Part shown: positions 44,507 through 53,700 of the stretch, one piece after another
Position numbering within the stretch: position 1 is the stretch's first letter
How the letters are laid out: each line of letters begins with the position of its first letter
From: Streptomyces sp. NBC_00224
GTDB lineage: Bacteria > Actinomycetota > Actinomycetes > Streptomycetales > Streptomycetaceae
DNA: 64,000 nucleotides
Direction: 5' to 3'
Assembly: GCF_041435195.1 (NCBI RefSeq)
Contig: NZ_CP108106.1
Coordinates: 5,056,501-5,120,500, forward strand
The notes under the pieces: generated by a model
Databases searched by the model: none
Told to the model about the DNA's origin: nothing
The model's input: only the letters and a program-made list of their open reading frames with translations
Program-made: the position numbers and the translations under genes

Positions 44507-45009
44507 GGCCGGGGCCGAGGATGCGCGGTGGCGGCCTCGCAGCAGGCCTTCGCGCCCGGGACCGGGGCTCGGCGTCCGTCTGGGTGGCGGTGGCCGCCTC
44601 CGCCCTCTGCGTGGTGTTCGCGGCCGTCCTCGTCCTCGGGCAGGTCGTGGCGGCCCGGCATCGGGCGGGCGGTGCGGCGGACATGGCCGCGCTGGCGGCG
44701 GCCGACCGGGCGTTGTGGGGGACGGCCGAGGCCTGCGCCGGGGCGGCCCGGGTCGCCGGGGCGCAGGGCGGCGAGGTGGTGCGGTGCACGGTGACCGGGG
44801 AGATCGCCGACGTGACCGTACGGGCGAGGTTCGGCCCGTACGCCCCGGAGGTCAGGTCCCGGGCGGGCCCGGCGGCTCCTCCTCCGTACCGCTTCCTGCC
44901 GCAGCGCCCGGGGCGGGAGCAGCCCCACGGTCCCGGGTCGCCGGGGTCTCCGGCGCCGCCGGGGCTTCCTGGCCCGGCGCCTGAGGCGCCCCTCGCAGCA
45001 GTTCCGTGA
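44503..45009 (+). CDS. TadE-like protein of the Rv3660c-type helicase/secretion neighbourhood
   Basis: The 168-residue protein has RDRGSASVWVAVAASALCVVFAAVLVLGQ, a pilin-like start, then a short helical domain with two Cys (EACAGAARVAG, VVRCTVTG). The last 55 residues are Pro/Gly-rich. It is the last gene of the Tad-like operon, coupled by ATGA to tadE. Its 3' end overlaps the end of the helicase gene on the other strand by 158 bp; both stop codons are clear. Confidence 0.8.
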   Translation: MRPGPRMRGGGLAAGLRARDRGSASVWVAVAASALCVVFAAVLVLGQVVAARHRAGGAADMAALAAADRALWGTAEACAGAARVAGAQGGEVVRCTVTGEIADVTVRARFGPYAPEVRSRAGPAAPPPYRFLPQRPGREQPHGPGSPGSPAPPGLPGPAPEAPLAAVP

Positions 45010-47437
45010 GGAGGCGGACCGCGCCCCGTTTGTGGAGCGGGTCGTTGCCGTTGCCGCACTTGGGGGATTGGACGCAGGACGGGCAGCCCGCCTCGCACTC
45101 GCAGGAGGCGATGGCTTCGCGGGTCGCGGTCAGCCACTCCCGCGCGGTGTGGAAGGCGCGTTCCGCGAACCCGGCGCCGCCCGGGTGGCCGTCGTACACG
45201 AAGACCGTGGGCAGCAGGGTGTCCGGGTGCAGCGGGACCGAGACGCCGCCGATGTCCCAGCGGTCGCACGTGGCGAAGAGCGGCAGCATGCCGATGGAGG
45301 CGTGCTCGGCGGCGTGCAGGGCGCCCCCGAGGATCTCCGGGTTGACCCGGGCGGCGTCGAGCTGGTCCTCGGTGACCGTCCACCACACGGCCCGGGTGCG
45401 CAGCGTGCGGGGCGGCAGGTCCAGCTTGGACTCGCCGAGCACCTCGCCGGTGATGAGTTTGCGGCGCAGGAAGGAGACGACCTGGTTGGTGACCTCGACG
45501 GAGCCGTAGCAGAGGCGGCCGGCTCCCCAGGCGATCTCGGTGTCGGTTTCGAGTACGGAGATGGAGGTGGTGTCACGGGCGACGGTCGAATAGGGCGGGC
45601 TGGCCTCCTCGACGAGGGCGACAGGGCCGTCGGGGTCGTCCAGGTCCAGGTGCTTCACCAGGTACGTACGGCCCTGGTGGAGGTGGACGGCGCCGTCGTG
45701 GACGGCGGTGTGGGCGGCGGACGCGTCGACCGTGCCGAGCAGCCGTCCCGTCGACGCCTCGACGATCTGGACCGGGCGGCCCCCCTCGCCCCGGATGTCG
45801 GCGAGGTCGGCGGCCCGCTCGCGGCGGGTCCAGTGCCAGCCCGAGGCCCGGCGCCGGAGCAGCTTCGCGGCCTCCAGCTGCGGCATCAGCCCCGGGCTCG
45901 CCGGACCGAAGAGCTCCAGGTCGGCCTCGGTGAGCGGCAGCTCGGCGGCGGCGGCGCACAGGTGCGGGGCGAGGACGTAGGGGTTGTCCGGGTCGAGCAC
46001 GGTCGACTCGACGGGCTGCTGGAACAGCGCCTCGGGGTGGTGGACGAGGTAGGTGTCCAGCGGGTCGTCCCGGGCGACCAGGATTGCCAGCGCGCCCTCG
46101 CCCGACCGCCCGGCCCGCCCCGCCTGCTGCCACAACGAGGCCCGGGTCCCGGGGTAGCCGGAGATGATCACGGCGTCCAGGCCCGACACATCGATGCCGA
46201 GCTCCAGGGCGGAGGTGGCGGCGAGGCCGAGCAACTCGCCGGAGTGCAGGGCCTGCTCCAGGGCCCGGCGTTCCTCGGGGAGGTAGCCGCCCCGGTAGGC
46301 GGCGACGCGGCGGGCGAGGATGCGGTCCACCTCGGCCAGCCTTTCCTGGGCGATCACGGCGACCAGCTCGGCGCCGCGCCGGGAGCGGACGAAGGCGACC
46401 GTGCGGACGCCCTGGACAGCGAGGTCGGTGAGGAGGTCGGCGGTCTCGGCGGTGGCGGTGCGGCGGACGGGGGCGCCCTTCTCGCCGAGGAAGTCGGTGA
46501 GCGGCGGCTCCCACAGGGCGAAGACCAGTTCGCCGCGCGGGGAGGCGTCGTCGGCGACCTCGACGACGGGCAGGCCGGTCAGCCGGTGGGCGGCCACGGA
46601 CGGCTGCGCCGACGTGGCGGAGGCGAGGAGGAAGACGGGGTTCGCGCCGTAGCGGGCGCACAGACGGCGCAGGCGCCGCAGGACCTGGGCGACGTGGGAG
46701 CCGAAAACGCCCCGGTAGGTGTGGCACTCGTCGATGACGACGTAGCGCAGCGCGCGCAGGAAGGAGGACCACCTGGGGTGGGCGGGGAGTATGCCCCGGT
46801 GCAGCATGTCCGGGTTGGTGAGGACGTAGTTGGCGTACTGGCGCACCCATTCGCGTTCCTCGACCGGTGTGTCGCCGTCGTAGACGGCGGGCCGGATCGC
46901 GTTGCCCAGGGGCTGGGCGAGGGCCTTCACCGAGCGGCGCTGGTCGGCCGCCAGGGCCTTGGTGGGGGCCAGGTAGAGGGCGGTGGCGCCGCGTCCGTTC
47001 GGGGCCTCGGAGCCGTCCAGGAGCGTGCTGAGGACCGGGGCGAGGTAGGCGAGGGACTTGCCGGAGGCGGTTCCGGTGGCGATCACGACGGACTCGCCGT
47101 CCAGGGCGTGCTCGGCGGCGGCCGCCTGGTGCGCCCAGGGGTGCTCGACACCGGCCCGCTGAATGGCGTTGATCACTTCCGGGCGGATGCGGTGCGGCCA
47201 GACTGCATGGCGGCCCTCACGTGGGGGCAAGTGCTCCGTATGAGTGATGCGCGCAGCCCGGTCCGCTCCCGAGGCGAGCCGGTGCAGGACCATGCCGGGG
47301 TCGGGTCGTTCACCCGTGCCCTTGGCGGGTGTTCTGGGGCGGAGATTCCTGGCCATCGGCACCGAGTGTGTCACTGGCGTGACGGACAATGGTCCCAAGG
47401 CGTCGTGCATGGCTGCTGGTAAGTGATTGAATGCCAT
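44852..47437 (-). CDS. DEAD/DEAH-box helicase with DUF1998 (MrfA-like)
   Basis: The 861-residue helicase has the Walker A ATGTASGKSLAYL (around residue 120), a DECH motif (VVIDECHTYRG), motif III LLASATSAQP and motif VI QQAGRAGRSG. The C-terminal DUF1998 region carries a four-Cys cluster (CECEAGCPSCVQSPKCG). B. subtilis MrfA (YprA) of this type repairs mitomycin damage with an exonuclease. The ATG at 47437 is uncertain: no good ribosome site, and ATGs at 47410 or 47356 are possible. It is divergent from bldG. Confidence 0.93.
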   Translation of the reverse strand: MAFNHLPAAMHDALGPLSVTPVTHSVPMARNLRPRTPAKGTGERPDPGMVLHRLASGADRAARITHTEHLPPREGRHAVWPHRIRPEVINAIQRAGVEHPWAHQAAAAEHALDGESVVIATGTASGKSLAYLAPVLSTLLDGSEAPNGRGATALYLAPTKALAADQRRSVKALAQPLGNAIRPAVYDGDTPVEEREWVRQYANYVLTNPDMLHRGILPAHPRWSSFLRALRYVVIDECHTYRGVFGSHVAQVLRRLRRLCARYGANPVFLLASATSAQPSVAAHRLTGLPVVEVADDASPRGELVFALWEPPLTDFLGEKGAPVRRTATAETADLLTDLAVQGVRTVAFVRSRRGAELVAVIAQERLAEVDRILARRVAAYRGGYLPEERRALEQALHSGELLGLAATSALELGIDVSGLDAVIISGYPGTRASLWQQAGRAGRSGEGALAILVARDDPLDTYLVHHPEALFQQPVESTVLDPDNPYVLAPHLCAAAAELPLTEADLELFGPASPGLMPQLEAAKLLRRRASGWHWTRRERAADLADIRGEGGRPVQIVEASTGRLLGTVDASAAHTAVHDGAVHLHQGRTYLVKHLDLDDPDGPVALVEEASPPYSTVARDTTSISVLETDTEIAWGAGRLCYGSVEVTNQVVSFLRRKLITGEVLGESKLDLPPRTLRTRAVWWTVTEDQLDAARVNPEILGGALHAAEHASIGMLPLFATCDRWDIGGVSVPLHPDTLLPTVFVYDGHPGGAGFAERAFHTAREWLTATREAIASCECEAGCPSCVQSPKCGNGNDPLHKRGAVRLLTELLRGAPQAPGQEAPAAPETPATRDRGAAPAPGAAAGSGTEEEPPGPPGT

Positions 47438-47516
47438 CGCGGCTGGCGATCCGTTCTCTGGCTCCGCCGGGGAGACTCAGGGGGCGGCCGCTCGATAGCA
47501 AGGTGCTGGAGGATCC

Positions 47517-47870
47517 GTGGACCTGTCCCTGTCGACTCGCAATGTGTCCGGCCCTGGTGGCGACCGTACGGTCGTCGAGGTCGGTGGCGAGATTGATGTG
47601 TATACCGCGCCCAAGCTGCGCGAGCAGTTGGTCGAGTTGGTGAACGACGGCAGCTACCACCTGGTTGTCGACATGGAGGGCGTGGACTTCCTCGACTCCA
47701 CCGGCCTCGGCGTGCTCGTGGGCGGACTCAAGCGTGTCCGTGCCCACGAGGGCTCCCTGCGGCTGGTCTGCAACCAGGAGCGCATTCTGAAGATCTTCCG
47801 GATCACCGGGCTCACCAAGGTGTTCCCGATCCACGGCTCGGTCGACGAAGCCGTCAACGCCACTGACTGA
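47517..47870 (+). CDS. bldG: Anti-sigma factor antagonist BldG
   Basis: The 117-residue STAS protein is near-identical, as far as I recall, to S. coelicolor BldG, which is required for aerial mycelium and antibiotic production. The phospho-acceptor Ser lies in [11 protein letters not shown] (Ser61 from this start). GTG start with GGAGGA 5 nt before it. It is followed at 85 bp by its anti-sigma partner gene. The partner kinase phosphorylates BldG; the unphosphorylated form frees sigma factors by binding anti-sigma factors. Confidence 0.97.
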   Translation: MDLSLSTRNVSGPGGDRTVVEVGGEIDVYTAPKLREQLVELVNDGSYHLVVDMEGVDFLDSTGLGVLVGGLKRVRAHEGSLRLVCNQERILKIFRITGLTKVFPIHGSVDEAVNATD

Positions 47871-47955
47871 CGGCTCCGGAGGAAGGACAGGGGCACCGGG
47901 CTCTTCACGGCCCGGGGCCCCTGAGAAGCACGCCCGTACGTCCGAGGGGGATCGC

Positions 47956-48399
47956 ATGGCCACCGTTGAACTCCGCTTCAGCGCCCAGCCCGAACACGTC
48001 AGGACGGCCCGCCTGGTGGCGGCCGCCGTGGCGCGCCGAGCCGGGGTGGACGAGGCGGTCCTCGACGAGGTCAGGCTCGCCGTCGGCGAGGCGTGCAGCC
48101 GCGCTGTGGGGCTGCACCGTACGTACGGGGTGACGGCGCCGGTGCGCGTCGCGCTGACCGAGGAGGAGAAGTCGTTCTCCATCGAGGTCGGGGACGAGGT
48201 GCCCGGTCCGGGTTCCGGGGGTGCCGCGCCGGGTGTGCGCGGTGCCACGGCCGAGGACGAGCCGGACGACGGCGGAGAGGACGGGATGGGCCTCGCGGTC
48301 ATCAGCGGCCTCGTCGACGACGTGGAGGTCACTTCGGACGAGTCCGGCGGTGTCATCCGGATGACCTGGCCGATCACCGGGGCGACAGCCGAGCCCTGA
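47956..48399 (+). CDS. apgA: Anti-sigma factor-like ATPase, BldG partner (N-box Asn replaced)
   Basis: The 147-residue RsbW/SpoIIAB-like GHKL protein has the N-box region RLAVGEACSRAV, where the usual Glu-x3-Asn has Glu45 but Arg49 in place of Asn, and the G box GMGLAVISGLVDD. The acidic/Gly loop between them (GPGSGGAAPGVRGATAEDEPDDG) is longer than in SpoIIAB. It may bind BldG without efficient kinase activity. GGGGG lies before the ATG. Gene name as recalled for SCO3548; I treat it as tentative. Confidence 0.88.
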   Translation: MATVELRFSAQPEHVRTARLVAAAVARRAGVDEAVLDEVRLAVGEACSRAVGLHRTYGVTAPVRVALTEEEKSFSIEVGDEVPGPGSGGAAPGVRGATAEDEPDDGGEDGMGLAVISGLVDDVEVTSDESGGVIRMTWPITGATAEP

Positions 48400-48423
48400 C
48401 CGACCCTTCGACCCCCGCTGTAC

Positions 48424-48455
48424 AGGCCCTGCTGAGCAGGGCCTTTTTCATTTTT
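48424..48455 (+). terminator. Intrinsic terminator of the bldG operon
   Basis: AGGCCCTGCTGAGCAGGGCCT is a near-perfect palindrome with a TGA turn, directly followed by TTTTTCATTTTT. This is the best rho-independent terminator of the window. Confidence 0.93.
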
Positions 48456-48604
48456 GGCGATTATTCTCTAGATCGTTGATCAGCCGTCAATGCTTTTGCC
48501 CCATTACCGCTTTCGGGGGCCTTTTCGTGGCGCGATCATTCGCTGAGTAGCAAATCAAGGTCAATTCCGCTAACCGCGCCCTGTTTTGATCGTGTTCCGC
48601 TCCC

Positions 48605-48610
48605 TACAAT
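48605..48610 (+). promoter_or_regulatory. Probable -10 element of the pyrophosphatase gene
   Basis: TACAAT lies 38 bp before the ATG, in an AT-rich gap of 190 bp. No -35 at standard spacing is obvious (TTGATC lies 13 nt upstream), so the promoter type is uncertain. Confidence 0.45.
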
Positions 48611-48648
48611 CCGTCCACATCTTGGGCTCGGAACGTCAAGGAGGACGA

Positions 48649-51042
48649 ATGGCGGGGCTCTTCAACCCACAAGAACTCGATCACCCCACTTCACTCGCGG
48701 CCGCGGTACTGACCGACGGCAACCGGTTGATCGTGATCGTCATCGCGGCGGTGGCCCTCGCGGCCCTGCTCGTCGCCCAGCTGCTGGTCCGCCAAGTACT
48801 GGCGGCCGGCGAGGGCACCGACTCGATGAAGGAGATCGCGGCGGCCGTCCAAGAAGGAGCTAATGCCTATCTGGCCCGGCAGTTGCGCACCCTCGGCGGC
48901 TTCGCCGTCGTGGTGTTCTTCCTGCTCTTCCTGCTGCCGGCCGACAACTGGTCGCAGCGCGCGGGCCGGTCGGCCTTCTTCCTGATCGGCGCGCTCTTCT
49001 CGGCGACGACCGGATACGTCGGCATGCGACTGGCCGTACGCGCGAATGTGCGCGTGGCGGCCGCTGCCCGCGAGGCGACCCCCGCGGAAGGCGAACCTGA
49101 AAAAGATCTCACGGCCGTCTCGCACAAAGCCATGAAGATCGCTTTCCGTACGGGCGGCGTGGTCGGCATGTTCACGGTGGGCCTCGGCCTGCTGGGTGCC
49201 TCCTGCGTCGTTCTGGTCTACGCCGCGGACGCCCCCAAGGTGCTGGAGGGCTTCGGCCTCGGCGCCGCGCTGATCGCCATGTTCATGCGTGTCGGCGGCG
49301 GCATCTTCACCAAGGCGGCGGACGTCGGTGCCGACCTCGTCGGCAAGGTGGAACAGGGCATTCCGGAGGACGACCCGAGGAACGCCGCCACCATCGCCGA
49401 CAACGTGGGCGACAACGTCGGCGACTGCGCGGGCATGGCGGCGGACCTCTTCGAGTCCTACGCCGTGACCCTGGTCGCCGCACTGATCCTCGGCAAGGCG
49501 GCCTTCGGCGACGCGGGCCTCGCCTTCCCGCTGATCGTCCCGGCGATCGGCGTGGTCACCGCGATGATCGGCATCTTCGCGGTCGCCCCGCGGCGCGCCG
49601 ACCGCAGCGGGATGTCCGCCATCAACCGCGGCTTCTTCATCTCCGCGGTGATCTCCCTCACCCTGGTGGCGGCGGCGGTCTTCATCTACCTGCCGTCCAC
49701 GTACGCCGAGTTGGACGGGGTCACCGACGCCTCCATCAAGGCGCACGACGGCGACCCGCGGATCCTGGCGCTGCTCGCGGTGGCCATCGGCATCGTGCTC
49801 GCCGCCCTCATCCAGCAGCTGACCGGGTACTTCACCGAGACCACCCGGCGTCCCGTCCGCGACATCGGCAAGTCGTCGCTGACGGGCCCCGCGACGGTCG
49901 TCCTGGCCGGTATCTCCATCGGTCTGGAGTCCGCCGTCTACACGGCCCTGCTGATCGGTCTGAGCGTCTACGGGGCCTTCCTGCTCGGCGGTACGTCGAT
50001 CATGCTCGCCCTGTTCGCGGTGGCGCTGGCCGGCACCGGTCTGCTCACCACGGTCGGCGTGATCGTCGCCATGGACACCTTCGGCCCGGTCTCCGACAAC
50101 GCGCAGGGCATCGCCGAGATGTCCGGCGACGTCGAGGGCGCCGGTGCCCAGGTCCTCACCGACCTGGACGCCGTCGGCAACACCACCAAGGCGATCACCA
50201 AGGGCATCGCCATCGCCACCGCGGTCCTCGCGGCGTCGGCGCTCTACGGCTCGTACCGCGACGCCATCGCCACCGCGGTGAACGACGTGGGCGCCAAGTC
50301 CAGCGAGATGACCCTCAGCATGGACATCTCACAGCCCAACAACCTGGTGGGCCTGATGCTGGGCGCGGCGGTCGTCTTCCTGTTCTCGGGGCTCGCGATC
50401 AACGCGGTGTCCCGGTCGGCGGGCGCGGTGGTCTTCGAGGTGCGGCGGCAGTTCCGCGAGCACCCCGGGATCATGGACTACAGCGAGAAGCCGGAGTACG
50501 GCCGAGTCGTCGACATCTGTACGAAGGACGCCCTTCGGGAGCTGGCAACCCCCGGCTTGCTCGCGGTGCTGGCGCCCATCGCGGTCGGCTTCACGTTCGG
50601 CGTCGGCGCGCTCGGCTCGTATCTGGCGGGCGCGATCGGCACCGGCACGCTGATGGCCGTCTTCCTCGCCAACTCCGGTGGCGCGTGGGACAACGCCAAG
50701 AAGCTGGTCGAGGACGGCAACTTCGGCGGCAAGGGCAGTGAGGCCCATGCCGCCACCGTCATCGGCGACACGGTGGGCGACCCGTTCAAGGACACCGCGG
50801 GCCCGGCCATCAACCCGCTTCTGAAGGTGATGAACCTGGTGGCGCTGCTCATCGCGCCCGCGGTGGTCAAGTTCAGTTACGGGGCGGATGCCAGCCCCGG
50901 GGTGCGCGCTGTCGTGGCGGTGCTGTCCACGGCCGTCATCGTCGGCGCGGTGTACGTCTCCAAGCGGCGCGGAGTGGCGGTGGGCGACGAGGGAAACCAC
51001 GAGATGACCGCCAAGTCACCTGACCCTGCGGTCGTTTCCTAG
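48649..51042 (+). CDS. hppA: Membrane-bound proton-pumping pyrophosphatase (K+-independent type)
   Basis: The 797-residue enzyme has about 16 membrane spans and couples pyrophosphate hydrolysis to H+ export. Substrate motifs: DVGADLVGKVE, DNVGDNVGDCAGMAAD and a third site GDTVGDPFKDTAGPA. At the potassium-control site it reads GNTTKAITKG: Lys and Thr in place of Ala and Gly, the known mark of the K+-independent class. AAGGAGGACG before the ATG at 48649 is a strong ribosome site. It regenerates phosphate from biosynthetic pyrophosphate. Confidence 0.97.
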   Translation: MAGLFNPQELDHPTSLAAAVLTDGNRLIVIVIAAVALAALLVAQLLVRQVLAAGEGTDSMKEIAAAVQEGANAYLARQLRTLGGFAVVVFFLLFLLPADNWSQRAGRSAFFLIGALFSATTGYVGMRLAVRANVRVAAAAREATPAEGEPEKDLTAVSHKAMKIAFRTGGVVGMFTVGLGLLGASCVVLVYAADAPKVLEGFGLGAALIAMFMRVGGGIFTKAADVGADLVGKVEQGIPEDDPRNAATIADNVGDNVGDCAGMAADLFESYAVTLVAALILGKAAFGDAGLAFPLIVPAIGVVTAMIGIFAVAPRRADRSGMSAINRGFFISAVISLTLVAAAVFIYLPSTYAELDGVTDASIKAHDGDPRILALLAVAIGIVLAALIQQLTGYFTETTRRPVRDIGKSSLTGPATVVLAGISIGLESAVYTALLIGLSVYGAFLLGGTSIMLALFAVALAGTGLLTTVGVIVAMDTFGPVSDNAQGIAEMSGDVEGAGAQVLTDLDAVGNTTKAITKGIAIATAVLAASALYGSYRDAIATAVNDVGAKSSEMTLSMDISQPNNLVGLMLGAAVVFLFSGLAINAVSRSAGAVVFEVRRQFREHPGIMDYSEKPEYGRVVDICTKDALRELATPGLLAVLAPIAVGFTFGVGALGSYLAGAIGTGTLMAVFLANSGGAWDNAKKLVEDGNFGGKGSEAHAATVIGDTVGDPFKDTAGPAINPLLKVMNLVALLIAPAVVKFSYGADASPGVRAVVAVLSTAVIVGAVYVSKRRGVAVGDEGNHEMTAKSPDPAVVS

Positions 51043-51231
51043 CAGCAGTACGACAAAGACGGGCGGGCGGTGCGGATTGACGCACCGTCCGCCTGTCGCT
51101 TTGTGGTCGTGAGCCTTCTCTCCCTTGGTGCAAATGGCTCCAAAAGCGAGCAGATCCGGCGTAGGACACGCGGTTGTCGCCCACTTGGCGTGTATGTTCC
51201 GGGGCCGAGAGCCTTGGAAGGGACCGATCCG

Positions 51232-51966
51232 GTGAACAAGAAGCTTGCGGCCGCACTGTCCGGCGGCGCGGTACTGGTGCTCGCACTGTCGGGTTGCAGC
51301 AGCGACGACTCGGACAAGAAGGTGAAGGACTGGGCCAAGACCTTCTGCGACCAGGCCCAGCCGCAGATCAAGAAGATCACTGACGCCAACGCCGCCATCG
51401 AGAAGCAGACGGCCGACGAGAGCAAGCCGGTTGACGTCCAGAAGACGGACTCGGCTGCCTTCCAGCAGATCTCGGACGCGTACAAGTCGCTTGCCGACAG
51501 CCTCAACAAGGCCGGTGTCCCGCCCGTCAAGGACGGCGACAAGACCCAGGAGGAGGCTGCCAAGGAGCTGACGGCGTCCTCCACCTCGTACGGCAACCTC
51601 AAGAAGAAGGTCGACGCGCTCGACACCGGCGACCAGGCGAAGTTCGCCGACGGCCTCAAGGGCGTCGCCGACCAGCTGAACACCATCAGCAAGAGCAGCG
51701 ACGACGCCCTCAAGAAGCTGGAGTCCGGCGACCTCGGCAAGGCGATGCAGAAGCAGCCCGGCTGCCAGAAGCAGACCGCCTCCGCGCCCTCCTCGGCGTC
51801 GCCCGCCGCCGGCGGCGACGCCTCCAAGCAGGCGTCCCCCTCGGGCTCCGCCTCGCAGGGGGCGAAGCCCTCGGAGTCGGCGAAGCCTTCGGAGTCCGGC
51901 AAGCCCTCGGAGTCGGCGAAGCCGTCCGACTCGGCCAAGCCCTCGTCCTCGGCGAGCGCGGAGTAG
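51232..51966 (+). CDS. Small secreted lipoprotein with a Ser/Pro/Lys repeat tail
   Basis: The 244-residue protein has a lipoprotein signal (LALSGCSS, Cys22), an exported helical domain rich in Lys, Asp and Ala with two Cys (TFCDQ, PGCQK), and a tail of six K-P-S-(E/D)-S-type units (AKPSESGKPSESAKPSDS). GTG start with AAGGGA before it. The tail is like cell-wall-spanning linkers. The family is found in Streptomyces at this locus, without known function. Confidence 0.85.
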   Translation: MNKKLAAALSGGAVLVLALSGCSSDDSDKKVKDWAKTFCDQAQPQIKKITDANAAIEKQTADESKPVDVQKTDSAAFQQISDAYKSLADSLNKAGVPPVKDGDKTQEEAAKELTASSTSYGNLKKKVDALDTGDQAKFADGLKGVADQLNTISKSSDDALKKLESGDLGKAMQKQPGCQKQTASAPSSASPAAGGDASKQASPSGSASQGAKPSESAKPSESGKPSESAKPSDSAKPSSSASAE

Positions 51967-52011
51967 CCCCTACTCCGTAGGGGCCCCGCCGTCGCGCGCG
52001 GCCGCCTTTCG

Positions 52012-52044
52012 CACGGCCCGGACCCATGTGGGTGCCGGGCCGTG
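52012..52044. terminator. Stem-loop after the lipoprotein gene
   Basis: CACGGCCCGG pairs with CCGGGCCGTG, with CACCCATGTGGG-like pairing inside. It ends 35 bp before the methyltransferase start, in the likely promoter region of that gene. Confidence 0.7.
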
Positions 52045-52078
52045 GGTGTTTGTCAGTGCCAGCCGCCACAATGGCCGG

Positions 52079-53602
52079 GTGAGTACGACCAGTGTTTCCG
52101 CCAGTCCGCCCGCCGGCCTGCCCGTGCCCGACCGCGCCGCCCGGCTCCGCGACGCCCTGCTCGCGGCCGACTTCACCGCCGACGGCCTGCTCGACCTGCT
52201 CGGCGCGCCCGCCTACGCCGCGCTGGCCCGCAGCGAGACCGTGCCCGCCCTGCGGGCCACCCGCGGCGGCTCCCCGCTCGACACGCTCGTACGGCTGTTC
52301 CTGCTCCAGCAGCCCGTCGCGTACGAGCGCGCCAGAGCGGCACTGCCGGGCGACGAGGCCCTGGAGGACGGCTGGCTCACCCGGACGGGCGACGAGGTGC
52401 GCGCCGCGGTTGACGTGCGTCCGTACGGCGGCCCGGAGGGCCAGGACTGGTTCATCGTCTCCGACCTCGGCTGCGCGGTCGGCGGCGCCGGCGGCGCGAG
52501 CGGCCGCGACGAGGGAATGGTCCTCGGGGTAGGGGGCGCGTCCACCACGCTCACCGGGCTCACCGTCCGCACCCCGGTGGCCTCCGCCCTGGACCTCGGC
52601 ACCGGCTCCGGCATCCAGGCGCTGCACGCGGCGCAGCACGCGACCCGGGTCACCGCCACCGACCTCAACCCCCGCGCCCTCGCCTGCACCCGCCTCACCC
52701 TCGCCCTGTCCGGCGCGCCCGAGGTGGAGCTGCGCGAGGGCTCGCTCTACGAGCCGGTGGACTCCGAGACGTACGACCTGATCGTGTCCAACCCGCCGTT
52801 CGTCATCTCGCCGGGCGCCCGGCTGACGTACCGGGACGGCGGCATGGGCGGGGACGATCTGTGCCGCACGCTCGTTCAGCAGGCGGGAGCCCGGCTGAAC
52901 GAGGGGGGATACGCGCAGTTCCTCGCCAACTGGCAGCACGTGGAGGGCGAGGAGTGGCAGGAGCGGCTGCGCTCGTGGGTGCCGCGCGGCTGCGACGCCT
53001 GGATCGTGCAGCGCGAGGTCCAGGACGTCACCCAGTACGCGGAGCTGTGGCTGCGGGACGCCGGGGACCACCGCACCGGCCCCGAGGCCTACGCGGAGCG
53101 GTACGAGGCGTGGCTCGACGAGTTCGAGGCACGCAAGACCAGGACGATCGGCTTCGGCTGGATCACGCTGCACAAGTCGGGATCCGAGCAGCCGTCGATC
53201 ACCGTCGAGGAGTGGCCGCACCCGGTCGAGCAGCCGCTCGGCGAGACCATCCGGGCCCACTTCGCCCGGCAGGAGTATCTGCGTACGCACGACGACGCGG
53301 CCCTGCTCAGCGACCGGTTCCGCCTCGCCGACGAGGTGGTGCAGGAACAGGTCGGGCTGCCGGGCGCCGAGGACCCGGAGCACGTGGTGCTGCGGCAGAA
53401 CCGGGGCATGCGCCGGGCCACCACGGTGGACACGGTCGGCGCGGGCTTCGCGGGCGTCTGCGACGGCCAGTTGGACGCGGGCCGGATCCTGGACGCCATC
53501 GCGCAGCTGATCGGCGAGGACCCGGTCCAGCTGCGCGACCGCACCCCGGAGTCGATCCGGATGCTGGTCGGCCAGGGCTTCCTGGAGCCGGTCGGCGAGT
53601 GA
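52079..53602 (+). CDS. Class I SAM-dependent methyltransferase with NPPF motif
   Basis: The 507-residue protein has a helical N-terminal domain (1-150), then a Rossmann methyltransferase: motif I DLGTGSGIQALHAA, motif II ATDLNPRAL and motif IV VSNPPFVIS. NPPF/NPPY motifs mark methylation of amide or exocyclic nitrogens (HemK, RlmG or RsmC-like), so RNA or release-factor methylation is likely, not shown. The C-terminal 150 residues are a separate domain. CACAAT ends 6 nt before the GTG, with no ribosome site, suggesting a leaderless mRNA. M. tuberculosis has a similar gene near topA. Confidence 0.88.
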   Translation: MSTTSVSASPPAGLPVPDRAARLRDALLAADFTADGLLDLLGAPAYAALARSETVPALRATRGGSPLDTLVRLFLLQQPVAYERARAALPGDEALEDGWLTRTGDEVRAAVDVRPYGGPEGQDWFIVSDLGCAVGGAGGASGRDEGMVLGVGGASTTLTGLTVRTPVASALDLGTGSGIQALHAAQHATRVTATDLNPRALACTRLTLALSGAPEVELREGSLYEPVDSETYDLIVSNPPFVISPGARLTYRDGGMGGDDLCRTLVQQAGARLNEGGYAQFLANWQHVEGEEWQERLRSWVPRGCDAWIVQREVQDVTQYAELWLRDAGDHRTGPEAYAERYEAWLDEFEARKTRTIGFGWITLHKSGSEQPSITVEEWPHPVEQPLGETIRAHFARQEYLRTHDDAALLSDRFRLADEVVQEQVGLPGAEDPEHVVLRQNRGMRRATTVDTVGAGFAGVCDGQLDAGRILDAIAQLIGEDPVQLRDRTPESIRMLVGQGFLEPVGE

Positions 53603-53669
53603 CCCGTGCGCCCCGGAGCCGCCGCCGGGACGGCTGTGCGTGAAGGGGCCGCGTACGACAGGTGAGGTA

Positions 53670-53700
53670 GGACCGCTCCCGCATGCGGCGGGGGCGGTCC
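53670..53700. terminator. Terminator after the methyltransferase gene
   Basis: GGACCGC pairs with GCGGTCC, with CCCGC/GCGGG pairing inside. It lies 67 bp after the stop codon. Confidence 0.75.
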
